The position numbers and the translations under genes are program-made. 64,000 nt of DNA. Origin: CAVQJU01 sp963729215 (lineage in GTDB: Bacteria > Acidobacteriota > Vicinamibacteria > Vicinamibacterales > CAVVIG01). The notes beneath the pieces are model-generated. The model saw nothing but the letters and a program-made list of their open reading frames with translations, ran no database searches and had not been told where the DNA came from. Location of the stretch: assembly GCA_963729215.1 (NCBI GenBank), contig CAVSND010000020.1, positions 96,050 through 160,049 of the forward strand, read 5' to 3'. Shown here in pieces: positions 32,631 through 43,221 of the stretch; within the stretch, counting starts at the first letter, position 1, and every line of letters starts with the position of its first letter.

Positions 32631-34297
32631 CTACTGTCGGCTCAGGGCTGGAGACGACACCTTCCTGCCAGGCGCTTCCGGACGCACCAGCCCCATCTTC
32701 GCGATGCGGCTTTCGAGCGTCGTCGGCTTCAGGCCGAGGCGATCCGCGGCGCCGCCTTCCCCGCGGATTCGCCAGTTCGTGCCTTCGAGCGTGGCGCGGA
32801 TGTGTTCGAGCTCGAGGTGCGCGAGCGACGACTGCTGCGGAGCGGCCAGCTGCGGGATCGGCACGGTGAGCCTCGGACCGGTCGCCAGGATAGCGGCGCG
32901 CTCGATGACATTGCGCAGTTCGCGAACGTTGCCCGGCCAGGCATAGCGCTCGAGCTGGCGCATCGAGTCTCCCGAGATCGATTCGATCCGCTTGCCGAGC
33001 GACTTCGAAAACTCGTCGATGAATTGCCACACGAGGCCGGCAATGTCTTCGACCCGCTCGCGCAGCGGGGGCACGACGATCGGGAACACGTTGAGCCGAT
33101 AGTAGAGATCCTCGCGGAACGTCTTGTCCGCGACGGCCTGCTCGAGGTTGCGGTTGGTCGCGGCGATGATGCGGACGTCAACCTTGATTGACTGCGTGCT
33201 CCCCAGCCGCTCGATGACGCGCTCCTGGAGCACGCCGAGGAGCTTGGCCTGGACGTCAATCGGCAGCTCGCCGATCTCGTCCAGCAGGATGGTCCCCTGG
33301 TGGGCGGCCTCGAAGCGTCCGATTTGCCGCGCAATCGCGCCCGTGTAGGCGCCGCGCTCGCGGCCGAACAGCTCGCTTTCGATCAGCGCGCTTGGAATGG
33401 CCGCGCAGTTCACGCGAATCAGCGGGCGCTGGTGCCGCGGGCTGAGCTCGTGAATCATCTGCGCGAAGACTTCCTTGCCCACTCCGGTCTCGCCGACCAG
33501 CAGCACGGTCGCCGGCGTCGGCGCGACCTGCTCGGCCTGCCCGAGCGCGAGGCGCACGGACGGGCTGGACGACACGACGAGGCGCGAACCGCGCGATCCC
33601 CTGAGCCCGGGTCGGCGCTCGTCACTATCTGCCGGGAAGCCTCTCGCTCACGCACGCGTCGAGCGCGGGCGCAGGCGTTTCCTGGCGGGCCTTGCGCGTC
33701 AGGCCGAGACCGAAGATGCCCGCGACGAGCCGCAGTTGCTCGATGATCGCCGGCGTCCAGTCGGTACTCGGACGACGTCGACGCGACGGCCAGGGCGAAG
33801 CGTTCATTCCCCTCGCCACCGCGGGGAGGCACGGGAACGACGGCGGCCGCGCGAACGCCCTGCCGGAGAAAGGCAATGCGATCGACCGGGTCCTGCAGGT
33901 CCTCCAGGCGCGCGAACCACATCGCCGCTCCGGCCTGCAGCGACGAAGCCGCAAAGGAAATCGACGCGAGCCTCAATGGTTCGCGCAGCGCCGCGCGCTG
34001 CGTCCCGGCGAACGTGGCGACGGCGCCCGTCTCGGCGCCGGCTTCGCGCCACAGGACCGCGTAATCGAGCCGCAGCAAGCCGGCGAGCCCGCGAAGGCCC
34101 TCCGCGATCGCCTGGTCAATCGCGTCCGGGTCGGCCGTGATCAGCCGGTCGGCCAGGTCGGCGATCATTTTCTGAAGATCCAGCCGGCTCCAGTCCGTCG
34201 TCGCCTCGCGCGTGTCGTGCCCGTCGCGCGGGTGACCGGGCTCCACGATGTACGGCCTCGCGGCGGTCGCCATCCCTCTGCTAGCTGCTGCAAACAT
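32631..34297 (-). CDS. Sigma54-dependent transcriptional activator with GAF domain, frameshifted
   Basis: About 555 residues. An N-terminal GAF-type sensor (about residues 30-215, DLADRLITADPDAIDQAIAE ... MWFARLEDLQDPVDRIAFLR) is followed by an AAA+ domain with Walker A GETGVGKE, the sigma54-contacting loop ERGAYTGAIARQ (GAYTGA variant of GAFTGA), Walker B GTILLDEIGELP, sensor I AATNRN, and YAWPGNVRELRNVIERA. The C-terminal Fis-type helix-turn-helix reads GAADRLGLKPTTLESRIAKM. Two frame changes, near 33775 and near 33620, lie in the linker between GAF and AAA+. It is 18 bases from the AraC-type gene upstream on the same strand. Targets are unknown; the divergent TonB receptor 2 is a candidate. 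Confidence 0.92.
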
Positions 34298-34315
34298 CGC
34301 CGTGCCCTTTCGTTT

Positions 34316-34714
34316 CTACCGCGTTTCCGGTGCCGGTTTTCGAGCCGTGCCGCGCAGCGTCTGAGAAGGTGCCTCTCCAAACGACTCTTTGTAGACCGCG
34401 GCAAAGCGTCCGAGCTCGTAGAACCCGTAGCGCGTCGCGATGCCGGTCACAGTCCTCGGTCCGTTGCCGCCCGCGAGCGCGCGGCGCGCGCCCCGAAGCC
34501 GGTCGGCCCGCAGGCTGCGTTTGGGGCTCATGCCACGCACACGGTAGAACGCGTTGCGGAGCCCGCGCTCGCTCAGGCCGGCGATACGACAGAGCTCGGA
34601 GATCGGGACGGACGCGCTCAGGTGCGACTGGGCATACGCTTCGATCCGCTCGACAACGGCCTGCGCCGGCGCCGAATTCGGGCGTGTCCTGCGGTCCCCA
34701 GGCACCTGTTCCAT
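34316..34714 (-). CDS. Short AraC-type DNA-binding protein
   Basis: 132 residues, essentially an AraC/XylS double helix-turn-helix with a short N-terminal tail and no ligand-binding cupin. Visible parts: VPISELCRIAGLSERGLRNA (first HTH), RVRGMSPKRSLRADRLRGAR, and TVTGIATRYGFYELGRFAAV with YKESFGEAPS (second HTH and family signature). It is the first gene of a pair with the sigma54 activator (18-base gap) and is divergent from TonB receptor 2, with an inverted repeat at 34768-34801 between them. The lack of a sensor domain suggests it works with a partner. Confidence 0.9.
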   Translation of the reverse strand: MEQVPGDRRTRPNSAPAQAVVERIEAYAQSHLSASVPISELCRIAGLSERGLRNAFYRVRGMSPKRSLRADRLRGARRALAGGNGPRTVTGIATRYGFYELGRFAAVYKESFGEAPSQTLRGTARKPAPETR

Positions 34715-34767
34715 GCCCGGATACCCTACATCCCGGCTCGAAGGCCTGAAACTGGCCGAACTGTCAG

Positions 34768-34801
34768 AGTCGGCCGGTAAAAGTAACAGTGCAGGCCGAC
34801 T
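34768..34801. promoter_or_regulatory. Inverted repeat in the AraC/TonB-receptor divergent region
   Basis: AGTCGGCC (34768-34775) and GGCCGACT (34794-34801) are perfect complements 18 bases apart, enclosing GGTAAAAGTAACAGT. It lies midway between the divergent starts, a natural position for an operator used by the AraC-type protein. Confidence 0.45.
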
Positions 34802-34858
34802 TTACTCGCCTGGGGCGATCTGGGAAGATGGCCCCCCACACGGTGTGTCAGTTCCACG

Positions 34859-37800
34859 ATGAGCGTCCGGAGGCGCATGAAGACGCTCGTGCTCCTTGCT
34901 GTCTTCGCGGGTAGTCCAGCCGCGGCGTTCGCCCAGCCGGCGATCGCCGGTACCGTCAGGGATCCGTCCGACGCCGTCCTGCCGGGCGTCCTGGTGGAAG
35001 CCAGCAGCCCCGCGCTCATCGAGAAAACCCGTACGGCCATCACGGATGCGAGCGGCCAGTACCGCATCCAGGACCTGCGCCCGGGAACCTTCGCGGTGCG
35101 TTTCACGCTCGACGGCTGGAGTCCTTTCGAGAGGGACGGTGTGGAGCTCACGGGCGCGTTCACGGCCACTGTGAACGGGCGGCTCTCGCCGGGCCGGCTG
35201 GCGGAAACAGTGACGGTCGTCGGCGAAGTCCCCGTCGTCGATGTCCACGCCGCGAAGCACGAGGTGACGTTGAGCGCGGAACTGGTGCGCTCGCTTCCCA
35301 CGGTTCGCAGTTACAACGCGCTCCTGGTACTGGTCCCGGGCATCGTCACCAACGTCAACGACACCGTCACCGGGACGGCGTCCGCCTCGTTCCCGGTTCA
35401 CGGAGGGCGCCTCAACGAGGGGCGCCTGACGCTCGACGGACTGAACGTCGGCAGCCCGCCGAGCGGCAATTCGGCCACCAGTTACGTGGTGGACACCGGC
35501 CGGTCCGAAGAAGTCACGTTCACGACAACGGGCGCTTTCGGCGAGAACGAAACCGGCGGGCTCGTGATGAACATCGTGCCCAGGACCGGAGGCAACACGA
35601 CGGACGCCTCGTTCTTCGCCAGCGGAACCGGCGGAAAACTTCAATCCGATAACCTGACCGCGGCGTTGAGCAGCCAGGGCGTTCCGGCGGCGACGCCGCT
35701 GACCGGGGTGTACGACCTCTCGGGAACGCTCGGCGGCCCGATCGTTCGCGATCGGCTGTGGTATTTCGTCAACGCCCATACGGGCGGCAGCACGAAGGAG
35801 AGCGCCGCCGTCTACTACAATCTGAACGCCGGAGACCCGGCGCGATGGCTCTATGCGCCGGACTTCAGCCGGCGGGAGTACTCCGACAGGACGTTCGAAA
35901 ATGCCAGCGGACGCATCACCTGGCAGATCACGCCGCGAAATCGCGTCAGCGCCTTCTGGGACGAGCAGACGCTGTGCCGCACCTGCACCGGGGCCACGCC
36001 CGGGCTGTCGGAGCCCGCGCAGTCGTCGCCCGAAGCCGTCGGGGTTCTCGGTCGGCCGCTCCATGTGTCGCAGGCGAAATGGTGGTCGCCCGTGACCAAC
36101 CGGCTGTCGATCGAGGCAGGTTATGGCGGAACGGCGTTCGGCGCGGGCAATTTCGAACGGACGCCGAATCCGACACGCGACCTGATTCGCGTAGTCGAAC
36201 AGTGCGCCGGCGGCTGCGCGGCGAACGGCAACATTCCCGGGCTGGCGTACCGATCGCAGGACTTCAGCGTGGCCTACACGGGCTCGTATCTGTGGAAAGG
36301 CTCGATGTCTTACGTCACCGGCACGCATAGCCTGAAGATCGGGTACCAGCACACGCTGATGACCGATGACCGGACGTGGTACACGAACAATCAGAACCTG
36401 ACCTACCGGTTCAACAACGGCGTGCCGAATCAGCTGACCGAATCCATCTCGCCGTGGGTGAACAACGCGCGCGCCGCCTGGGACGGCGTCTTTGCGCAGG
36501 AGCAGTGGACGCGCGACCGTCTGACGATCCAGGGCGCCGTCCGGTTCGACCGCGCCCGCAGCTGGTTCCCGGCCCAGCAGGAGGGTCCGTCCAGATTCCT
36601 GCCCGCCGCCATTCTCATTCCCGAGACGAGCGGCGTCGACGCGTTATAAGGATGTGACGCCGAGGCTCGGTGTCGTCTTCGACGTGTTCGGCACCGGCAA
36701 GACGGCGCTCAAGATGACGCTCGGGAAATATCTCGAAGGCGCGGGCGTGTCCGGCAACTACGCCAACGCCAACCCGACGCTGCGGCTGCCCCAGACGACG
36801 TCCCCGTTCGGTACGGCCGGCGTGACGAGGTCCTGGACGGACGCCAACGGCAACTTCGTGCCCGATTGCGATCTGCTCGACTCCGCGGCCCAGGATCGCC
36901 GGGCGGCCGGCGGTGATCTGTGTGGCCAGCTGTCGAACACGAGCTTTGGCCAGAACATTCTGACCAACAACTTCGCGCCGTCTGTGCTCAACGGCTGGGG
37001 CGTGCGTCCGTCAGACTGGAACCTCAGCGTCTCGCTGCAGCAGCAGATTGGAGGGCGTTCGTCGGTTGACGTCGCGTACATTCGCCGCTGGTATCACGGA
37101 TTCTTCGTCGCCGACAACCTGGCGCTGAAGCCCGGCGATCTGACGCCCTTCCAGATCGTGGCGCCGGCGGACGCCCGCCTGCCCGGCGGCGGTGGCTACG
37201 TCGTGCCGGGCTTGTACGATGTGGTCCCCGGCAAGGCCGGGCAGGTCAACAATCTCATCGCCAGTTCGGCGGACTACGGCGCCTGGTCGCAGTACTTCAA
37301 CGGCGTGGACGTGACCGCGAATATCCGGTCAAGCGCGCGTTTCACGCTCGTGGGCGGGATGAGCACCGGCCAGACCGTGGCGGACAACTGCGACGTCCGC
37401 AGCCGCCTGCCCGAGCTGGCCACGACGACGACGGGTACGAGCCCGTTCGGCGCCGGACTGAACGCGTCCACGGTCAGCACCGTGAGCCCGTACTGCCACG
37501 TCGCATCCGGCTTCATGACGCAGTTCCGGATGCTCTCGTCCTACGTGATTCCGAAAGCCGACGTCCAGCTGGCCGCGGTGTTTCAGAGCAAGCCCGGCGC
37601 GATGCTGGCGGCCAATTACGCGGCGCCGAACTCGGTGGTCGCCCCGTCGCTCGGCAGGAATCTGTCCGGAAACGCGCCGAACGTGACCGTCAATCTCGTC
37701 GCGCCCGGGACGATGTACGGCGATCGCATCAACCAGCTCGACGTGCGCGCCGGCAAGAGCCTGAAGTACGGCCGCTCGCGGACGGTGATCGCGGTCGACG

Positions 37801-37931
37801 TCTACAACGCGCTCAACTCGAGCGCGGTGCTCACGTACAACAACGCCTTCGTCCCCGGCGGGACCTGGCTGCAGCCCCAGACGATCCTGACCCCGCGTTT
37901 TTTCCGGTTCAGCGCCGAGATCGAGTTCTAG
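34859..37931 (+). CDS. TonB-dependent receptor 2, Oar/carboxypeptidase-regulatory-like, one frameshift
   Basis: About 1,023 residues. The ATG at 34859 is listed; the ATG at 34877 (MKTLVLLAVFAG) has GGAGG just upstream and may be the true start. Order: signal peptide ending AAAFAQ; carboxypeptidase-regulatory-like domain (PAIAGTVRDPSDAVLPGVLV); plug with LNEGRLTLDGLNVG; and beta-barrel (GTLGGPIVRDRLWYFVNAH; WWSPVTNRLSIEAGYG; GVVFDVFGTGKTALKMTLG; YNALNSSAVLTYNNAF) ending FRFSAEIEF. It is closely similar in plan to receptor 1. Near 36645 GCGTTATAAGG contains one extra T; removing it joins GVDA to YKDVTPRLG. A sensor kinase gene begins two bases after the stop, so the receptor and a two-component system are co-transcribed. 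Confidence 0.93.
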
Positions 37932-37933
37932 TC

Positions 37934-39764
37934 ATGCGAGACCCTTCGCGGCGCCCGTCGTTCAAGCCCGGCATGCTCCTCGCCGCATTGCTGCTCGCCT
38001 GGCTTTGGCCGTCCGGTCCGGCATGGGCCGCCGACCGCCAGTCGCGCGTCCTCGTTCTCTACTCCACCCGCCCGGACGCGCAGATTGCCCTTCTCGGAGA
38101 ACGCGATCTGCCGCGGCTCCTCGACGATGGCCTGGACGGAGGGCTGGACTACTACTCCGAATTCATCGACCGGGCGAGGTTTCCCAACGCACAATACAAG
38201 ACCGCTTTCCGGGAGTTCCTGCGGTCGAAGTATAAAGACGTGCATTTCGACGTCATCATCGCGATGCAGGACCTCGCGCTGGAGTTCGTCGGCGACACCC
38301 GCAACGAACTGTTTCCCGGGACGCCGGTCGTCTTCTTTGCCACGTCAGCGGCCACGCGGCGCATCGCCAATTCCACGGGCGTGGTTGCGGAATTGGACTT
38401 CAAGGGAACCCTTCAGCTGGCCGCCGCGCTGCAGCCCGACGCCCGGCAGGTCGTGGTCGTCCTGGGCTCCGACGCCGGCAGCGCGGAATACGAGCGCGTG
38501 GCGCGGCAGCAGTTCTCGGGGTTCGAGCATCGCTTCGCAATCGAGTATCTGAAGGGCCTCAGGACGGTCGCACTTCAGGCACGGCTCGCCGCGCTGCCGC
38601 CGCAATCCGTTGTCTACTACCTCATGGTCAGCCGGGACGGCGCGGGCGACAGCGTTCATCCGCTCGAGTATCTCGACAACCTCTCGGCCGTCGCGAGCGC
38701 GCCAATCTACTGCTGGGTCGACTCGGCCATGGACCATGGCATCGTCGGCGGCAGCCTCAAGAGCCAGGTCGCCGAAACGGAGGCCGTCGCACGGCTGGCG
38801 GTCCGCGTCCTTCGAGGAGAACGCGCCGACGACATCCCGATCACGACCGCGGAACTGAACAGCCGGCAGGTCGACTGGCGGCAGCTGCGGCGCTGGGGCA
38901 TCAGCGAGGCACGCGTGCCGGCGGGAACGCTCGTCCTGTTCCGCGAGCCTTCCGTGTGGGCTCGATACCGGAGCTACATCCTCGTCGCCAGCTCTGCTCG
39001 TGCTCGCGCAAAGCGTGCTCATCGCGGGCCTGCTCCTTCAGCGCACGAGGCGGCGGCAGGCCGAGGAGCAGGTTCGCGGCGGCCAGGCGGCGCTTCGCAC
39101 GAGCTACGAACGAATCCGCGACCTCGGCGGTCGGCTGCTCGACGCGCAGGAGACCGAGCGCTCGAGGATCGCGCGCGAGCTGCACGACGACATCAGCCAG
39201 CAGGTGGCGCTGCTGTCGATCGATCTCGAGATGCTGCGGAACAGCGCGCGGGCGGAAGCCGAACGTCTGGCCGGCGAGGCGTTCACTCGTGCGCAGGGCA
39301 TCGCCAGAAGCGTGCACGACCTGTCGCACCGCCTGCACCCGGCGAAGCTGCGTCTCATCGGCCTCGTCGCGGCGCTCAAGGGGTTGCAGCACGAGCTGTC
39401 CACGCCGGATACGAGCATTACGTTCACCTACGACCAGGTGCCGCCGGCGCTTCCTCCGGACATCACGCTATGCCTCTTCCGTGTCGTCCAGGAGGCGCTC
39501 CACAATGCCCTCAAGTACAGCAAGGCACGAGAAATATCCGTGCACCTGGCCGGCGAGTCGCAGAGACTGGTCCTGACCGTCGCCGATGATGGCGTCGGAT
39601 TCGATGTCGACGCCGCATGGGGCAGCGGGCTCGGCTTGATCAGCATGCGCGAGCGGCTCGAGACCATCGACGGTTCGTTTACGATTCGCTCCACACCCGG
39701 CTCCGGAACCTGCCTCGACGTCGTGGTGCCGCTTCACGTCACGGAAGACGTCGTTCCGGTCTGA
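37934..39764 (+). CDS. NarL-type sensor histidine kinase with periplasmic ABC-substrate-binding-like domain, one frameshift
   Basis: About 610 residues. A signal/anchor helix (AALLLAWLWPSGPAWA) is followed by a periplasmic domain of about 310 residues resembling ABC transporter substrate-binding proteins (RVLVLYSTRPDAQIALLGER; FPGTPVVFFATSAATRRI; QVVVVLGSDAGS). A second membrane helix (about 38975-39035, VLAQSVLIAGLLL) leads to a HisKA_3 domain with ERSRIARELHDDISQQVALL (phosphoacceptor His) and an HATPase (VVQEALHNALKYSKA; VADDGVGFDVD; GLISMRERLETIDG). One frame change near 38985 falls at the second membrane helix. It probably senses a small ligand in the periplasm, perhaps what the co-transcribed TonB receptor imports, and signals to the next gene. 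Confidence 0.92.
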
Positions 39765-39817
39765 CCTGCTGATGCCGATTCTGCATAGCCGCGAGGGGCG
39801 CGCGTGAGTAACGTCTT

Positions 39818-40438
39818 ATGAGTGTGCCTCGGGTTCTGCTCGCGGATGACCACGTGCTCCTTCTCGGCGCATTCGAGAAGCTGCTGGCGGCCGACTGCAC
39901 CATCGTCGGGCAGGTGTCCGATGGACGGGCCCTGGTGGCGGCGGCCGAGCAGCTGAAGCCGGATGTCATCGTGCTCGATATTTCGATGCCGCTGTTGAAC
40001 GGGCTCGAAGCGGCCAGGCAGATCAAGAAGAAGTTGAGCAACGTGAAGCTGGTGTTCCTGACGATGAACGAGGATGCGGATCTGGCGGCCGAGGCGTTTC
40101 GCGCCGGCGCGTCAGCGTATCTGCTGAAACGTTCGGCCACGTCCGAGCTGCCGGCGGCGATTCGCGAGGTCATGCAGGGGCGGTCGTACATCACGCCGCT
40201 CGTCGCGGACGGTCTGGTGGGATCGCTGATGCACGACGCCGCTCCCCATCAGCTGACGCCCCGCCAGCGCGAAGTGCTGCAGTTGCTCGCCGAGGGGCGC
40301 TCCATGAAGGAGGTCGGCAGCGTGCTGAACCTCACGCCGCGGACGGTCGCCTTTCACAAGTACCGAATGATGGAGCAGCTCAAGGTCAAGTCGACCGCGG
40401 AACTCATCCAGTATGCCGTCAAGCACCACATTGTCTGA
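39818..40438 (+). CDS. NarL/LuxR-family response regulator
   Basis: 206 residues. Receiver domain: RVLLADDHVLLLGAFEKLL with the acidic pocket, phosphoacceptor aspartate in VIVLDISMPLLNGLEAA, and the lysine in YLLKRSATSELPAAIREV. Output domain: a GerE/LuxR helix-turn-helix, LTPRQREVLQLLAEGRSMKE, then LNLTPRTVAFHKYRMMEQL. It is the natural partner of the HisKA_3 kinase upstream (53-base gap). The stop overlaps the start of the next gene by 26 bases. Confidence 0.95.
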   Translation: MSVPRVLLADDHVLLLGAFEKLLAADCTIVGQVSDGRALVAAAEQLKPDVIVLDISMPLLNGLEAARQIKKKLSNVKLVFLTMNEDADLAAEAFRAGASAYLLKRSATSELPAAIREVMQGRSYITPLVADGLVGSLMHDAAPHQLTPRQREVLQLLAEGRSMKEVGSVLNLTPRTVAFHKYRMMEQLKVKSTAELIQYAVKHHIV

Positions 40439-40823
40439 GCCCACGCGCGTCCTGCTCGTGGACGACAACAGCGCCATGCTCTCCCGTGCGGGCGCCGTGC
40501 TGGCGGAGGATTGTCTGATCGTCGGCGTCGTCCAGGACGGACGGGCGGCGCTTGACGCGGAGAAATCCCTGCACCCGGACGTGATCGTCCTCGACATCTC
40601 GATGCCCGGCATGAACGGCCTCGAGGTGGCGTCCCGTCTCCGCGCGACCGGTTCGACGACGGCCATCGTGTTTCTGACCGTTCACGACGAGGAAGACTTC
40701 ATCCTGGCGGCCGCTTCGGCGGGCGGCATCGGCTACGTGCTGAAGTCACGACTCGTGTCGGACCTGCCACAGGCCGTGCGGGAGGCCCGGGCCGGACGCC
40801 GGTTCGTGTCGGTTCGCCGGTAG
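40413..40823 (+). CDS. Single-domain response regulator
   Basis: 136 residues consisting only of a receiver domain: RVLLVDDNSAMLSRAGAVLA, phosphoacceptor in VIVLDISMPGMNGLEVASRL, Thr in FLTVHDEED, and lysine in GYVLKSRLVSDLPQAV. It has no output domain; the last residues (RRFVSVRR) follow directly. It overlaps the preceding regulator by 26 bases in another frame, so it belongs to the same transcript. It may compete for phosphate or relay it from the kinase. The receivers of the two regulators are clearly paralogous (CDCxIVG, VIVLDISMP). Confidence 0.9.
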   Translation: MPSSTTLSEPTRVLLVDDNSAMLSRAGAVLAEDCLIVGVVQDGRAALDAEKSLHPDVIVLDISMPGMNGLEVASRLRATGSTTAIVFLTVHDEEDFILAAASAGGIGYVLKSRLVSDLPQAVREARAGRRFVSVRR

Positions 40824-40884
40824 TCCGGCCATTTCCATTGGCGTGTACGAGCAAGCGCGTCAGGTTGCCGTGCGAAATGGATGG

Positions 40885-41241
40885 TCAGTGCCTGTAGGCC
40901 TGACGCCTGATTCCCCTGATCTTCTCGGCGTAATCCATCCCGCGGATCCCGGACGGAAGCGCGAACTCGATGGCCGGCGGCTCGATCCCGCGCTCCATGA
41001 GTTCGGCCAGCTTCGAGAAATCGGTCGATCGGATGTGGCGCTGCAGGTCGTCTTCGGTATCCCAGTCGGCGACGTATCGGATGTCGACGTGCGACCCGAC
41101 CTCGGTGGACAGCGAGCAGCTGATGCATCCGCGTTCACGCCGGGTCCGGACCAGCACGGTCTGGAGCGCGGACATCATCGCCGTGGTCTCCTCGGGGATG
41201 ACCCGCCAGTGCAACGCCATGCGGATCGCGGCCGTTCTCAT
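40885..41241 (-). CDS. Antibiotic biosynthesis monooxygenase (ABM)-like domain protein
   Basis: 118 residues from the ATG at 41241. The dimeric ferredoxin-like ABM fold is suggested by MALHWRVIPEETTAMMSALQ, then RGCISCSLSTEVGSHVDIRY, VADWDTEDDLQRHIRSTDFS and KLAELMERGIEPPAIEF, the usual strand-helix-strand pattern of small quinol monooxygenase/heme-degrading-like proteins. Longer frames upstream are low-complexity. Enzymatic role unknown; the family includes many uncharacterised proteins. It faces the response-regulator run, ending 60 bases after it. Confidence 0.8.
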   Translation of the reverse strand: MRTAAIRMALHWRVIPEETTAMMSALQTVLVRTRRERGCISCSLSTEVGSHVDIRYVADWDTEDDLQRHIRSTDFSKLAELMERGIEPPAIEFALPSGIRGMDYAEKIRGIRRQAYRH

Positions 41242-41570
41242 CGCTTTACATCGACTCTTGCGGCTCGTGCACGCTCGGGAGGGTCCCGAACGTTCGTCGT
41301 GGAACACAGTACTGAGCAGAGTCGATGCCATGTCGATCGACGATGGGCGAGCGCGGGATGCTGAGGAATCCGTAAGCAAATCGCTCCGTCGCGGATTCCG
41401 GCGGCCCGCCGTCCTCCGAAACCACGCCGGCGGCGCCTCCAAGGCCCCAGCGTTCCTCCGATACTTCGGAGGTCGGCCGCCGCCCGCTTCGCTTGCCGCG
41501 AGTTTCACACGCGCTTTGGCCAGTAAATCATGCGGCAGGGGTGGCACGAAGGGTGCTCCCGAACCTCAGG
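41242..41570. other. Divergent intergenic region without a gene
   Basis: 329 bases between the ABM-like gene (minus) and the porin gene (plus). It contains a hairpin CCTCCGA-TAC-TTCGGAGG at 41454-41471 and another CCTCCGA half-site at 41412-41418, perhaps protein-binding sites. No conserved reading frame, tRNA or clear sigma70 promoter could be made out. Confidence 0.5.
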
Positions 41571-43140
41571 ATGATCTGGAGAGCGATTCAAGCAACCATC
41601 ATGTTCGCCATGTTCGCGACTCCGGTGCTGGCACAGACACCCGTTGCGGAGAACACGCCGGCAGCGTTTGAGGACGGAGGCGCGGTCCAGGCTGGAGGCG
41701 CGGCCCAGGCGGGAGGCGGCGGCCAGGCCGCGAGGATTCCGTGCGCGTCGACGAGCGAGCGCGTCCACTGCGCCGCGGACACATCAAGGGGAGTCGTGCT
41801 CGTGAACTCGGTTGGCACGGCGCCATGTCTCCTCGGGAGGTCGTGGGGGTACGACGACACCGGCATCTGGGTGTCGGACGGCTGCGCGGGCGAATTCCTC
41901 GCGTTGCAGGCGGCGCCGGGGCAGCAGGAGACGACAACGCAGAAGGCGCCGGGACATGTCCCGAACGCCGGGTTTCTCCTCTACGACGGTGAAAAGGGCC
42001 AGATCTACTTCCGGCTTTTCAGCTATGTCCGCTACCTGAATCAGCGGAATATCGACGCGTCCTACACCGACGCCTTCGGCGTCCCGCACACCGTGCAGCA
42101 GCGGCAGGACGTGCAGCTGGCGAAGTTCTTCGCGCCGTTCTCCGGCTGGTTCCTGACGCCAAAGATGCGCTACTACCTGTACGTCTGGTCGTCGAACGCG
42201 TCGCAGGGCGATCCCGCGCAGGTCGTTGGCGGCGGCAACCTGAGCTACGTCTTCAATCGCTTCCTGACAGTCGGCGGCGGAATCACCTCGCTGCCGACCG
42301 TGCGCAGCACGGAAGGACAGTTTCCGTACTGGCTCGGTGTCGACGGCCGGATGATCGCCGACGAGTTCTTCCGCGGCTGGTACACCAACGGCGTCTGGCT
42401 GAAAGGCGATCTGTTCCAGAAGCTCAAATACAACGCGATGTTCGCCACCAACCTGAGCATCCTCGGCGTGAGCGCGTCGCAGATCGACAACAAGATGGAC
42501 ACGCAGTCCTTCGCGCTGAATTGGCTGCCGACGACGGGGGAGTTCGGCCTGTTCGGAACGTTCGGGGACTACGACTACCACGAGAAGGTGGCGACGCGCC
42601 TCGCGCGTGCACTGGTCGCACAGCCTCGAGGACAAGCAGAGCCAGCCGAACACGAACGGGATCGAAAACAGCCAGATCCGCCTCACCGACGGCAGCATCG
42701 TCTTCACGCCGGATCTGTTCGGCAAGGGCGTCGCGGTCAACAACGTGGACTACAAGATGACGAGCGTGGACGCCGGCGTCAAATACAAGGGCCTGTCGCT
42801 CGAGGGCGAGTACTACTGGCGCTCGCTGACGAACTTCACCGGCGTCAACACCGGCGGCATCCCCGACATCAGCGATACCGGGTACCAGCTGCAGTCGTCG
42901 GCGATGGCGATCAAGGACGTCCTGCAGCTGTATCTGAGCGGCTCGCAGATCTTCGGCGACTACGGCGACCCGTCCGAGGTGCGCACCGGCGCGAACTGGT
43001 ACTTCATGAAAGAGCGCGGGCTCCGGCTGAACGGCGAGTACATCCACGTGAATCACAGCCCGGTCGGCTACACCGCGTATCCGATGCCGGTCGGCGCCAA
43101 CGGCAACATTTTCCACATCAATCTCGAGTTGAACTTCTGA
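41571..43140 (+). CDS. Porin-like outer-membrane protein with N-terminal DUF3011 domain, one frameshift
   Basis: About 522 residues from the ATG at 41571. The signal peptide ends MFATPVLAQ. An Ala/Gly-rich linker is followed by a DUF3011-type domain (residues about 52-110) with its cysteine pattern: RIPCASTSERVHCAADTSRG, CLLGRSWGYDDTGIWVSDGC. The rest is a beta-barrel like phosphate-selective porins (GQIYFRLFSYVRYLNQRNID; FAPFSGWFLTPKMRYYLYVW; FRGWYTNGVWLKGD), ending in the typical aromatic residue (INLELNF). Near 42600 the frame changes within CGCCTCGCGCGTGCAC, where HEKVATRLGVHWSHSLED is expected. It begins a run of envelope genes on this strand. Transported solute unknown. Confidence 0.85.
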
Positions 43141-43221
43141 TTCGACGCGGGATGCTCGCGCATCTGTGAAAGGGAGCGACTGAATGTCAGGGACGATCTG
43201 GCTCACACAAGGAGTGACGAC

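Noticed and set aside
36640..36650. Programmed frameshift in TonB receptor 2
   Set aside because: No slippery heptamer or downstream structure, and similar one-base breaks occur in about twenty unrelated genes; sequence error is simpler.
37934..39764. Reading the kinase as an ABC transporter substrate-binding protein plus a separate kinase
   Set aside because: Only one base change is needed to join them, at the expected second membrane helix, and no start site fits an independent kinase gene.
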